DNA from: an uncultured Bacteroidota bacterium
GTDB lineage: Bacteria > Bacteroidota > Bacteroidia > Flavobacteriales > Flavobacteriaceae
Length of the DNA: 64,000 nucleotides
Direction of reading: 5' to 3'
Assembly: GCA_902590705.1 (NCBI GenBank)
Contig: CACIXU010000001.1
Location: 154,001-218,000, forward strand
The notes under the pieces were generated by a model, which was not told the DNA's origin, searched no databases, and was given only the letters and a program-made list of their open reading frames with translations. Position numbers and translations under genes: made by a program. Numbering within the stretch: the stretch's first letter is position 1; every line of letters begins with the position of its first letter. This document shows, piece by piece, positions 55,573 through 64,000 of this stretch.

Positions 55573-58500
55573 TTAAATGTTTACTTCTTCCTCTTCTCTG
55601 TCAATCAATAAGCTGCTATACTCATCTTTTGAGCCTACAATAATATCATCAAATTCTCTTGAACCAGTTCCCGCAGGAATCTTATGTCCAACAATTACGT
55701 TTTCCTTTAATCCTTCGAGTGCATCAATCTTACCATTTACAGCTGCCTCATTCAATACTTTAGTGGTCTCCTGGAAAGAGGCCGCAGAAATAAATGACTT
55801 TGTCTGTAAAGAAGCCCTTGTAATACCTTGTAATTCTGGAGTAGCAGTTGCTGCTATGGCATCTCGGGCTCCAACGATAGTTTTACCATCTCTTAGTAAT
55901 AGTGAATTTTCATCTCTTAATTGACGAGCTGAAATCATTTGCCCAGGTTTTAGATTATCGGATGAGCCAACTTCTTCAACAATTTTCTTTCCATACAGAC
56001 TATCGTTTTCCTTAATGAAGTCAAGTTTATAAACTAATTGTCCCTCTAAGAAGATCGAATCTCCTGGATCTTGTATTTTAACCTTACGCATCATTTGGCG
56101 AACAACCACTTCAAAATGCTTATCATTAATCTTGACCCCTTGGAGTCGATAGACTTCCTGAACTTCATTTACTAAGTATTGTTGTACAGCAGACGGACCT
56201 TTAATCTTAAGAATATCTGTGGGAGTAATTGAGCCGTCAGATAATGGCATACCGGCCTTGACAAAATCATTTTCTTGGACTAAAATCTGGTTGGATAATT
56301 TGACCAAATATTTTTTTACATCTCCATATTTGGACTCTACTATAATTTCACGGTTACCCCTTTTGATTTTTCCAAAAGAAACTACTCCATCAATCTCGGA
56401 TACTACAGCAGGGTTTGAAGGATTTCTAGCCTCGAATAGTTCTGTAACTCGAGGAAGACCTCCAGTTATATCTCCTGACTTAGCAGATTTTCTAGGTATT
56501 TTAACCAAAGTTTTCCCTTCTTTTATGGTTTCGCCATCATTGACAATTAAATGAGCTCCCACTGGGAGGTTATAAGACCTTAGAGTATTACCTTTTGCAT
56601 CAAGAATGTGTAGGGTTGGAATTAATTTTTTATTTCTTGACTCAGAAATAACCTTTTCTTGAAAACCTGTTTGTTCATCAATTTCAACTTGATAGGTAAC
56701 TCCTTGGTCAATATTTTCAAAGCTTATTTTTCCCGTAAATTCTGATACAATCACTCCGTTAAATGGATCCCACTGACAAATAACGTCTCCCTTCTTAATC
56801 TTTGAATTGTTTTTAACGAAAATTGAGGATCCATATGGAATATTGTGCGTATTTAAAACATTTTTGGTGTTAGAATCTACTAGTTTCAATTCAGCTGTTC
56901 TAGAAATAACTATACTAGCGGTATTTCCTTCTGAGTCTTGTCCTTTGACGGTTTTTAAATCCTCTATTTCAGCAACCCCGTCAAATCTGGCCACTAATCG
57001 GTTTTCCTCGGAAATATTACCTGCAACTCCACCAACATGGAAGGTCCTTAATGTCAACTGGGTTCCTGGCTCCCCGATAGATTGAGCAGCAACTACACCA
57101 ACGGCCTCACCTTTCTGAACCATTTTTCCAGTTGAAAGATTCCTCCCATAACACATAACACAAATTCCTTTTTTAGCCTCGCAAGTAAGAGGTGATCGAA
57201 CTTCTAAACTATTTATTGAAGCCATTTCTATTTTTTTAATACGTTCCTCTGTAAATTCAACGCCAGCTTCAGCTAATATTTCATCCGTTCTTGGATCAAC
57301 AACATTATTTAGAGAAACTCTTCCGAGTATTCGCTCTCCCAGAGTTTCTACAACCTCTTCATTTTTCTTTAGAGGCTTAACCTCTATTCCTCTTAAAGTA
57401 CCACAGTCTTCCTCATTTACAATAACATCTTGAGAAACGTCAACTAACCTTCGGGTCAAGTAACCTGCATCAGCAGTTTTTAAAGCGGTATCAGCTAATC
57501 CTTTTCTTGCTCCATGTGTGGATATAAAATATTCTAAAATAGAGAGACCTTCTTTAAAATTAGATAGGATGGGATTTTCAATAATTTCGCCACCTCCAAC
57601 ATTTGATTTTTTTGGCTTTGCCATCAAACCTCTCATTCCTGTTAGCTGACGAATTTGCTCTTTAGATCCCCTTGCTCCAGAATCCAACATCATAAATACT
57701 GAGTTAAATCCTTGTTGATCTTCGCTAATTCGCTTCATTGCCATTTCCGTGAGTTTAGCATTTGTGGAAGTCCAAACATCTATAACCTGATTATAACGCT
57801 CATTATTAGTAATTAATCCCATATTATAATTACCTGTAATACCCTCAACCTGACTATTAGCGTCTCCAATCATTTCATTTTTTTCAGGGGGGATGATTAT
57901 GTCTCCCAAACTAAATGATAGGCCTCCTCTAAAAGCAAATTTATAACCCATATCCTTAATTTCATCAAGGAAAGTAGCAGTCTCAGGAACACTTGTCAAT
58001 TTCAAAATTTGACCAATAATCTCTCTTAAATTCTTTTTAGTCAAAACTTCATTAAAGTAACCTGCGTTTTCAGGGACTACCTCATTAAAAAGTACACGTC
58101 CAACAGTAGAATCAATTATCTTATAAACCAATTCTCCGTCTTCATTGAAGTCTTTAGTTCTAATTTTAATTATAGCATTTAGGTCTACTCTTTTTTCATT
58201 GTATGCTATGTGGACCTCCTCAACTGAATAGAAAGTCAAACCTTCTCCTTTAAGAGTGTGCTCAGGCGATGATTTTCTTGCTTTAGTCATATAATATAGG
58301 CCAAGAACCATATCCTGCGATGGGACAGTAATAGGTGATCCATTGGCAGGATTAAGAATATTATGAGAAGCCAACATTAATAGTTGAGATTCTAATATTG
58401 CCTCAGGCCCAAGTGGCAAGTGGACTGCCATCTGGTCACCATCAAAGTCAGCATTAAATGCAGTACAAACTAAGGGATGTAATTGAATAGCTTTTCCTTC

Positions 58501-59877
58501 AATAAGCTTAGGTTGAAAAGCTTGGATACCTAATCTGTGAAGAGTGGGGGCACGATTTAATAGAACGGGATGGCCTTTTAAAACGTTTTCTAAAATATCC
58601 CAAACTACAGGTTCTTTTCGGTCGATGATTTTTTTTGCAGATTTAACTGTTTTAACGATACCTCTCTCGATTAGCTTTCGAATTATAAATGGCTTATAAA
58701 GTTCAGCCGCCATACCTTTAGGTAAACCACACTCAAAAAGTTTTAATTCAGGTCCAACAACAATTACCGACCGGGCTGAATAGTCTACCCTTTTCCCAAG
58801 TAAATTTTGACGAAAACGACCTTGTTTTCCCTTTAAGGAATCTGATAGAGATTTTAATGGTCTATTTGAATCTGTTTTAACAGCAGAAGATTTTCTAGTA
58901 TTGTCAAAAAGCGAATCAACTGACTCCTGAAGCATACGTTTTTCATTTCTTAAAATAACCTCTGGTGCCTTTATTTCGACAAGTCTTTTTAGACGATTGT
59001 TTCTAATTATAACTCTTCTGTAAAGGTCATTTAAGTCAGAAGTTGCGAAGCGCCCTCCATCTAGTGGTACTAAGGGTCTTAATTCAGGTGGAATAACAGG
59101 AATCACTTTAAGGATCATCCATTCTGGTAAATTTTCTCTATTTTCATTAGCTTCTTTTAAAGCCTCAACTACTTGTAGTCTTTTTAACGCTTCAGTTTTT
59201 CTTTGTTTTGAGGTTTCGTTGTTAGCTTTATTTCTCAATTCAAAAGATAAAGTCTCTAAATCTATTCTGGAAAGCAACTCAATTAAACACTCAGCTCCCA
59301 TCTTAGCAATAAATTTTTCAGGATCACTGTCCTCAAGAAACTGATTTTCAATTGGCAGCTGTTCCATTATATTTAAATATTCTTCCTCGGTCAAGAAATC
59401 CATCTTTTGAATAGGATCTCCTTCAGAATTTTTAGTGTTCCCAGGCTGAATAACAACATAACGCTCATAATAAATTATCATGTCTAACTTTTTGGAGGGT
59501 AATCCAAGTAAGTATCCAATCTTGTTAGGTAATGATCTAAAGTACCATATGTGAGCGACTGGAACAACCAAGTTGATATGACCGACTCTATCACGTCTTA
59601 CTTTCTTTTCAGTTACTTCTACACCACAACGATCACAAACAATACCTTTGTACCGAATACGCTTATATTTTCCACATGCACATTCAAAATCTTTTACTGG
59701 TCCAAAAATTCGTTCACAAAACAAACCATCGCGTTCAGGCTTGTGTGTTCTGTAATTAATGGTTTCAGGTTTTAATACCTCTCCCCTGGAATTACCAAGG
59801 ATAACCTCAGGAGATGATAAACCAATAGTGATTTTATTGAATTTCTTTTGGGTAATAATTTCATTGTTTCTAGGCAT
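55573..59877 (-). CDS. rpoC: DNA-directed RNA polymerase beta-prime subunit
   Basis: A 1434-residue subunit forming the active site with RpoB. The N-terminal zinc ribbon ([20 protein letters not shown]), the catalytic metal loop [28 protein letters not shown], the trigger-loop region (MRGLMAKP) and the second zinc site ([14 protein letters not shown]) with [22 protein letters not shown] are all intact. The C-terminal half contains the Bacteroidota-type beta-barrel sandwich-hybrid insert and closes with [15 protein letters not shown]. It follows rpoB by 20 bases. Confidence 0.99.
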   Translation of the reverse strand: MPRNNEIITQKKFNKITIGLSSPEVILGNSRGEVLKPETINYRTHKPERDGLFCERIFGPVKDFECACGKYKRIRYKGIVCDRCGVEVTEKKVRRDRVGHINLVVPVAHIWYFRSLPNKIGYLLGLPSKKLDMIIYYERYVVIQPGNTKNSEGDPIQKMDFLTEEEYLNIMEQLPIENQFLEDSDPEKFIAKMGAECLIELLSRIDLETLSFELRNKANNETSKQRKTEALKRLQVVEALKEANENRENLPEWMILKVIPVIPPELRPLVPLDGGRFATSDLNDLYRRVIIRNNRLKRLVEIKAPEVILRNEKRMLQESVDSLFDNTRKSSAVKTDSNRPLKSLSDSLKGKQGRFRQNLLGKRVDYSARSVIVVGPELKLFECGLPKGMAAELYKPFIIRKLIERGIVKTVKSAKKIIDRKEPVVWDILENVLKGHPVLLNRAPTLHRLGIQAFQPKLIEGKAIQLHPLVCTAFNADFDGDQMAVHLPLGPEAILESQLLMLASHNILNPANGSPITVPSQDMVLGLYYMTKARKSSPEHTLKGEGLTFYSVEEVHIAYNEKRVDLNAIIKIRTKDFNEDGELVYKIIDSTVGRVLFNEVVPENAGYFNEVLTKKNLREIIGQILKLTSVPETATFLDEIKDMGYKFAFRGGLSFSLGDIIIPPEKNEMIGDANSQVEGITGNYNMGLITNNERYNQVIDVWTSTNAKLTEMAMKRISEDQQGFNSVFMMLDSGARGSKEQIRQLTGMRGLMAKPKKSNVGGGEIIENPILSNFKEGLSILEYFISTHGARKGLADTALKTADAGYLTRRLVDVSQDVIVNEEDCGTLRGIEVKPLKKNEEVVETLGERILGRVSLNNVVDPRTDEILAEAGVEFTEERIKKIEMASINSLEVRSPLTCEAKKGICVMCYGRNLSTGKMVQKGEAVGVVAAQSIGEPGTQLTLRTFHVGGVAGNISEENRLVARFDGVAEIEDLKTVKGQDSEGNTASIVISRTAELKLVDSNTKNVLNTHNIPYGSSIFVKNNSKIKKGDVICQWDPFNGVIVSEFTGKISFENIDQGVTYQVEIDEQTGFQEKVISESRNKKLIPTLHILDAKGNTLRSYNLPVGAHLIVNDGETIKEGKTLVKIPRKSAKSGDITGGLPRVTELFEARNPSNPAVVSEIDGVVSFGKIKRGNREIIVESKYGDVKKYLVKLSNQILVQENDFVKAGMPLSDGSITPTDILKIKGPSAVQQYLVNEVQEVYRLQGVKINDKHFEVVVRQMMRKVKIQDPGDSIFLEGQLVYKLDFIKENDSLYGKKIVEEVGSSDNLKPGQMISARQLRDENSLLLRDGKTIVGARDAIAATATPELQGITRASLQTKSFISAASFQETTKVLNEAAVNGKIDALEGLKENVIVGHKIPAGTGSREFDDIIVGSKDEYSSLLIDREEEEVNI

Positions 59878-59897
59878 AACTCAATAATAATTTTTAA

Positions 59898-62800
59898 TTA
59901 TTCTTCTAATCTAATATCCAATCCTAATCCTTTCAATTCGTGCATTAAAACATTGAAAGATTCGGGTAATCCAGGTTCTGGAAGAGTTTCTCCCTTGACA
60001 ATGGATTCGTAAGTTTTTGCTCTACCGATAACATCGTCAGACTTTACAGTCAGAATTTCCTGTAGTGTACTAGAAGCTCCATAAGCTTCCAATGCCCAGA
60101 CTTCCATTTCACCAAATCGCTGGCCACCAAATTGAGCTTTGCCTCCTAATGGTTGCTGAGTAATTAATGAATAAGGACCAATTGATCTAGAGTGCATTTT
60201 ATCGTCTACCATGTGACCTAATTTCAACATATAAATGACCCCAACAGTAGCTGCCTGATCAAAGCGTTCTCCTGTACCTCCGTCATAAAGATGTGTGTGA
60301 CCGTATAGTGGTACATTAGCTTTTTCTGTTAACTCATTAATTTGATCTATAGTTGCACCATCAAAAATTGGGGTAGCATATTTTTGCCCTAAATTAAGTC
60401 CTGCCCACCCTAAAACAGTTTCATATATTTGACCAATATTCATCCGTGAAGGAACTCCTAGTGGATTTAATACAATATCAACAGCTGTACCGTCTTCAAG
60501 AAATGGCATCTCTTCCTCTCGGACAATTCGGGCAACGATACCCTTATTCCCGTGACGTCCAGCCATTTTATCCCCTACCTTGAGCTTTCTTTTTTTGGCA
60601 ACATATACCTTAGCTAATTTTTTGATCCCTGCAGGAAGCTCATCGCCAACACTAATCGTGAATTTCTCTCTTCTAAGAGATCCTTGCAAATCATTTTCTT
60701 TGATTTTATAATTATGAATAAGATCAGCAATTAATTTATTTACTTCTGCTGATGTAGTCCAAACTCCCTTTGTAAGATGAGTGTAATCATCAACCTTGGA
60801 GAGCATTTTTAAGGTATATTTCTTTCCCTTTGGAAGTACTTCTTCTCCTAAATCATTTTGAACTCCTTGACAGGTTTTACCATTAACAATATTGAAAAGT
60901 TTTTCAATTAATAAGTTTTTAAGGTCTTCAAACTTACCTTCAAACTTCTCTTCTAATAATTCGAGCTCTTGCTTATCTTGATTTCGTTTTCTTTTATCCT
61001 TTACGGATCTTGTAAACAATTTTTTATCAATCACAACTCCTCTTAATGATGGTGGTGCTTTTAGAGAGGCGTCTTTTACATCCCCTGCTTTATCACCAAA
61101 AATAGCACGAAGTAACTTTTCCTCAGGTGAAGGGTCAGATTCACCTTTTGGAGTGATTTTACCAATCAATATATCTCCAGATTCTACTTCAGCACCAATA
61201 CGAATCATACCATTTTCATCCAAATCTTTTGTTGCTTCTTCACTAATATTTGGAATATCATCAGTCAATTCTTCAGTACCTAATTTGGTATCCCTGACAT
61301 CTATCGAATATTCATCAATATGAATAGATGTAAATATATCTTGCCTAACTACCTTTTCAGAAATCACAATAGCATCCTCAAAATTGTACCCTTTCCATGG
61401 CATGAATGCTACTTTCAAGTTTCTCCCGAGGGCTAGCTCACCAGTTTGAGTTGCATATCCTTCAGAAAGAACCTGTCCCTTTTTTACTCGATCTCCTTTT
61501 CTAACAATAGGTTTTAGGTTGATACAAGTCCCTTGATTAGTTTTTCTAAATTTTATTAAGTCGTAAGTTTTGGAGTCTCCATCAAAACTAACTAGGCGTT
61601 CATCATCAGTCATATCGTATTTGATGCTAATTTTATTAGCGTCAACATACTCGACGAGTCCATTACCTTCTGCATTTATTAAAACCCTTGAGTCAGATGC
61701 AACTTGGCGCTCTAATCCTGTCCCAACTATTGGTGATTCTGGTCGTAATAAAGGAACGGCTTGACGCATCATATTTGATCCCATAAGTGCTCTATTGGCA
61801 TCATCATGTTCCAGAAACGGAATTAAGGAAGCTGAAATTGAAGCAATTTGGTTAGGTGCTACGTCCGTATAATTAATTTGATCAGGTGTAACAACTGGAA
61901 AATCTGCCTGATCTCTCGCAATTACTTTTTCTGTAGTAATTTTTCCCGATTTATCATATGGAATGTTAGCCTGAGCTATTAAATTATTTTCCTCTTCCTC
62001 GGCACTCAAATAAATTGTGTTAACAAGGTCAATTTTTCCTTCTTCAACTTTACGATAAGGAGTTTCAATAAATCCAAGATTATTTACCTTTGCATAAACG
62101 CCCAAAGACGAAATTAAACCTATATTAGGCCCCTCAGGGGTTTCTATTGGACAAAGTCTTCCATAGTGAGTGTAGTGAACATCTCTTACTTCAAAACCTG
62201 CTCGTTCTCTTGAGAGACCTCCTGGCCCGAGTGCTGATAGTCTTCTTTTGTGAGTGATTTCAGCTAACGGATTCGTCTGGTCCATAAACTGTGAAAGCTG
62301 ATTAGTTCCAAAAAAAGTGTTTATGACAGAAGATAAAGTTTTGGCATTAATCAAGTCAATGGGTGTAAAAACCTCATTATCTCTTACATTCATTCTCTCT
62401 CTGATGGTTCTGGCCATTCTTGCTAAACCAACTCCAAACTGAGAAGATAATTGCTCACCTACAGTTCTCACCCTTCTATTTGAGAGGTGGTCAATGTCAT
62501 CAATTTCAGCTTTTGAGTTGATCAGTTCAATTAAGTATTTGATTATAGTTATAATATCTATTTTGGTCAAAACTTGTTTGTCCATCTCTACCTCAAGGTC
62601 AAGCTTCTTATTCATTCTATATCTACCAACCTCACCTAGGTTGTAACGTTGATCTGAAAAGAAAAGTTTGTCGATAATTCCTCTAGCTGTATCTTCATCT
62701 GGAGGCTCTGCATTCCTCAATTGACGATAAATATGTTCTACAGCCTCTTTTTCGGAATTAGTAGGATCTTTTTGTAAAGTGTTGTGAATAATGGCGTAGT

Positions 62801-63707
62801 CAGCCATATGTGCATCCTCCTTGTGAAGTAAAATCGTTTTGGTATCAGCCTCAAGAATCATCTCAATATGCTCTTTTTCGAGAATAGTATCTCGGTCTAT
62901 GACAATCTCATTTCGTTCAATAGAAATAACCTCTCCAGTATCCTCATCCACAAAATCCTCGTGCCAGGTTCTTAAAACTCTTGCAGCAAGTTTTCGGCCC
63001 ATAACTTTTTTCAGGCCGGTTTTAGAGACCTTAACCTCCTCTGCTAAATCAAAGATTTCTAAAATTTCCTTATCACTCTCATAACCAATTGCTCGAAACA
63101 GCGTTGTAACAGGTAATTTTTTCTTACGGTCAATGTAAGCATACATGACACTATTAATATCGGTAGCAAACTCAATCCAAGAACCTTTAAATGGAATAAC
63201 TCTTGCCGAATAGAGTTTAGTTCCATTAGCATGAAATGACTGCCCAAAAAATACACCTGGAGATCGATGTAATTGAGAAACTACAATTCGCTCTGCACCG
63301 TTTATAACAAAAGTGCCGCTAGGAGTCATGTATGGAATTGTTCCTAGAAATACATCCTGAACAATAGTTTCAAAGTCTTCATGCTCAGGGTCAGTACAAA
63401 AGAGTTTTAATCTGGCTTTTAATGGAACAGAATAAGTTAATCCTCTTTCAATACATTCTTGGATCGAATAACGAGGAGGATCAATAAAATAATCGAGAAA
63501 CTCCAAAACAAATTGATTTCGAGTATCCGTGATTGGAAAGTTTTCTTTAAAAGTATTAAACAGTCCTTCTTCTATTCTCTCGTCAGACTTAGTTTCCAAC
63601 TGGAAAAAGTCCTGAAAAGATTTGATTTGAATGTCTAAAAAATCAGGATAGTTTGGTGAATCTATTGCAACAGCAAAATCGACTCTAGTTGATGATGTAT
63701 TCGGCAT
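59898..63707 (-). CDS. rpoB: DNA-directed RNA polymerase beta subunit
   Basis: A 1269-residue subunit. The rifampicin region reads [17 protein letters not shown] then [14 protein letters not shown]: the residues equivalent to E. coli Asp516, His526 and Ser531 are wild type, so no resistance mutation is seen there. [18 protein letters not shown], the catalytic [31 protein letters not shown] and [12 protein letters not shown] follow, and the C-terminus ends with [15 protein letters not shown]. The gene lies between rplL (118-base spacer) and rpoC. Confidence 0.99.
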   Translation of the reverse strand: MPNTSSTRVDFAVAIDSPNYPDFLDIQIKSFQDFFQLETKSDERIEEGLFNTFKENFPITDTRNQFVLEFLDYFIDPPRYSIQECIERGLTYSVPLKARLKLFCTDPEHEDFETIVQDVFLGTIPYMTPSGTFVINGAERIVVSQLHRSPGVFFGQSFHANGTKLYSARVIPFKGSWIEFATDINSVMYAYIDRKKKLPVTTLFRAIGYESDKEILEIFDLAEEVKVSKTGLKKVMGRKLAARVLRTWHEDFVDEDTGEVISIERNEIVIDRDTILEKEHIEMILEADTKTILLHKEDAHMADYAIIHNTLQKDPTNSEKEAVEHIYRQLRNAEPPDEDTARGIIDKLFFSDQRYNLGEVGRYRMNKKLDLEVEMDKQVLTKIDIITIIKYLIELINSKAEIDDIDHLSNRRVRTVGEQLSSQFGVGLARMARTIRERMNVRDNEVFTPIDLINAKTLSSVINTFFGTNQLSQFMDQTNPLAEITHKRRLSALGPGGLSRERAGFEVRDVHYTHYGRLCPIETPEGPNIGLISSLGVYAKVNNLGFIETPYRKVEEGKIDLVNTIYLSAEEEENNLIAQANIPYDKSGKITTEKVIARDQADFPVVTPDQINYTDVAPNQIASISASLIPFLEHDDANRALMGSNMMRQAVPLLRPESPIVGTGLERQVASDSRVLINAEGNGLVEYVDANKISIKYDMTDDERLVSFDGDSKTYDLIKFRKTNQGTCINLKPIVRKGDRVKKGQVLSEGYATQTGELALGRNLKVAFMPWKGYNFEDAIVISEKVVRQDIFTSIHIDEYSIDVRDTKLGTEELTDDIPNISEEATKDLDENGMIRIGAEVESGDILIGKITPKGESDPSPEEKLLRAIFGDKAGDVKDASLKAPPSLRGVVIDKKLFTRSVKDKRKRNQDKQELELLEEKFEGKFEDLKNLLIEKLFNIVNGKTCQGVQNDLGEEVLPKGKKYTLKMLSKVDDYTHLTKGVWTTSAEVNKLIADLIHNYKIKENDLQGSLRREKFTISVGDELPAGIKKLAKVYVAKKRKLKVGDKMAGRHGNKGIVARIVREEEMPFLEDGTAVDIVLNPLGVPSRMNIGQIYETVLGWAGLNLGQKYATPIFDGATIDQINELTEKANVPLYGHTHLYDGGTGERFDQAATVGVIYMLKLGHMVDDKMHSRSIGPYSLITQQPLGGKAQFGGQRFGEMEVWALEAYGASSTLQEILTVKSDDVIGRAKTYESIVKGETLPEPGLPESFNVLMHELKGLGLDIRLEE

Positions 63708-63770
63708 TTACATTAATTTATCAGTATCAAAATAAGGTTCTAACTAGTTGGGGCTAATAAAACATAAAAC

Positions 63771-63808
63771 AGTTAGGCTATAGAAAGGATATTCCTAAAG
63801 CCTAAACT
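63771..63808 (-). promoter_or_regulatory. Stem-loop in the rplL-rpoB spacer
   Basis: On the minus strand AGTTTAGGCT (63808-63799) pairs with AGCCTAACT (63779-63771) with one bulged base, and the loop holds a smaller AGGA/TCCT stem. A T-rich stretch follows. It sits where E. coli has an attenuator and RNase III site between rplL and rpoB, and may serve a similar role in balancing ribosomal and polymerase protein amounts. This role is inferred from position. Confidence 0.55.
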
Positions 63809-63825
63809 ATAGTGTTTGGTAGAAA

Positions 63826-64000
63826 CTATTTCAGTTCTACCTCAGCTCCTGCTTCCTCAAGAGACTTTTTAAGTCCCTCAGCTTCATCTTTGGAAACTGA
63901 CTCCTTGATATTGCTCGGAGCATTATCTACTAATTCCTTTGCTTCCTTAAGACCAAGTCCAGTTAATTCTTTTACTAATTTGACTACTGCAAGTTTAGAA
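63826..64000 (-). CDS. rplL: 50S ribosomal protein L7/L12, C-terminal part
   Basis: The last 57 codons and the TAG stop of the stalk protein that recruits translation factors. The frame reads [19 protein letters not shown], then [19 protein letters not shown] and ends [10 protein letters not shown], the conserved L7/L12 C-terminal globular domain. The N-terminal dimerisation domain lies beyond the window edge. It precedes rpoB on the same strand, as in most bacteria. Confidence 0.96.
   Translation of the reverse strand, partial: SKLAVVKLVKELTGLGLKEAKELVDNAPSNIKESVSKDEAEGLKKSLEEAGAEVELK

Noticed and set aside
55577-55924. 115-codon plus-strand frame inside rpoC
   Set aside because: Antisense shadow of a firmly identified gene; serine-rich translation with no family signature.

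Overview
This 64 kb window is chromosomal core sequence from a low-GC member of the Bacteroidota, most likely a marine-type flavobacterium. The assignment rests on lineage-typical content: an OstA-like protein, paired DUF368 transporters, DUF5606, a DUF4295 protein behind rpmB-rpmG, a LysM plus PBP1-fold lipoprotein-like gene, BshC, and an AarF gene of the flavobacterial type. Promoters match the Bacteroidota form (TTG, about 18-21 bases, TAnnTTTG), Shine-Dalgarno sequences are mostly absent, and TTG and GTG starts are frequent. Genes are packed tightly, with many 4-base overlaps and three convergent pairs whose stop codons interlock. I see no tRNA or rRNA gene, no insertion sequence, no prophage, no CRISPR array and no recognisable defence island.

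Layout. 1-9524 (+): end of purA, an OstA-like envelope protein, a class III aminotransferase, a TPR protein, two DUF368 polyprenyl-phosphate transporter genes, aroE and a DUF349 protein. 9521-11737 (-): ruvX-def-DUF5606-mazG, a chain coupled by 4-base overlaps. 11821-17040 (+): dapD, a glycosyltransferase, tsaC, cca, a heme A synthase gene and a pRiA4b ORF-3-like gene. 17037-18098 (-): an unrecognised protein with kinase-like motifs, divergent from uvrB (18214-20205, +). 20260-21980 (-): hsp20 and sucC, each with its own terminator. lysA (+) follows.

23344-42805 is one long minus-strand block of housekeeping genes: nitronate monooxygenase-like, mnmA, yidC, pyrG, a LysM/PBP1 protein, guaA, bshC, rimO, a hydrolase, ftsY, DUF4295, rpmG, rpmB, cinA, an FAH-family enzyme, a DnaQ-like exonuclease, a 2-oxo acid dehydrogenase E2 and recR. 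Then come a sodium:solute symporter (+) whose 3' end overlaps a fabH-like gene (-), a fasciclin lipoprotein, an AarF kinase with its TetR partner, htpG and an AlkB-like dioxygenase (+). After the only gap above 300 bases (51179-51574) lie a DUF4369 lipoprotein, a small helical protein, queD, idi and prfC. The window ends with the minus-strand transcription block rplL (partial)-rpoB-rpoC-DUF3467.

Functionally the window covers translation (rpmB, rpmG, rplL, def, prfC, rimO, mnmA, tsaC, cca), transcription (rpoB, rpoC), nucleotide synthesis (purA, guaA, pyrG), lysine/diaminopimelate synthesis (dapD, lysA), envelope and lipid-carrier handling (DUF368 pair, OstA-like, yidC, ftsY, LysM/PBP1), DNA repair (uvrB, recR, ruvX, AlkB, exonuclease) and thiol protection (bshC). 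No clearly new multi-gene system is visible. The best leads are the protein with hidden kinase-like motifs at 17037-18098, the LysM/PBP1 envelope protein, the DUF368 pair in its conserved neighbourhood, and the DUF4295 gene in the L28/L33 operon.
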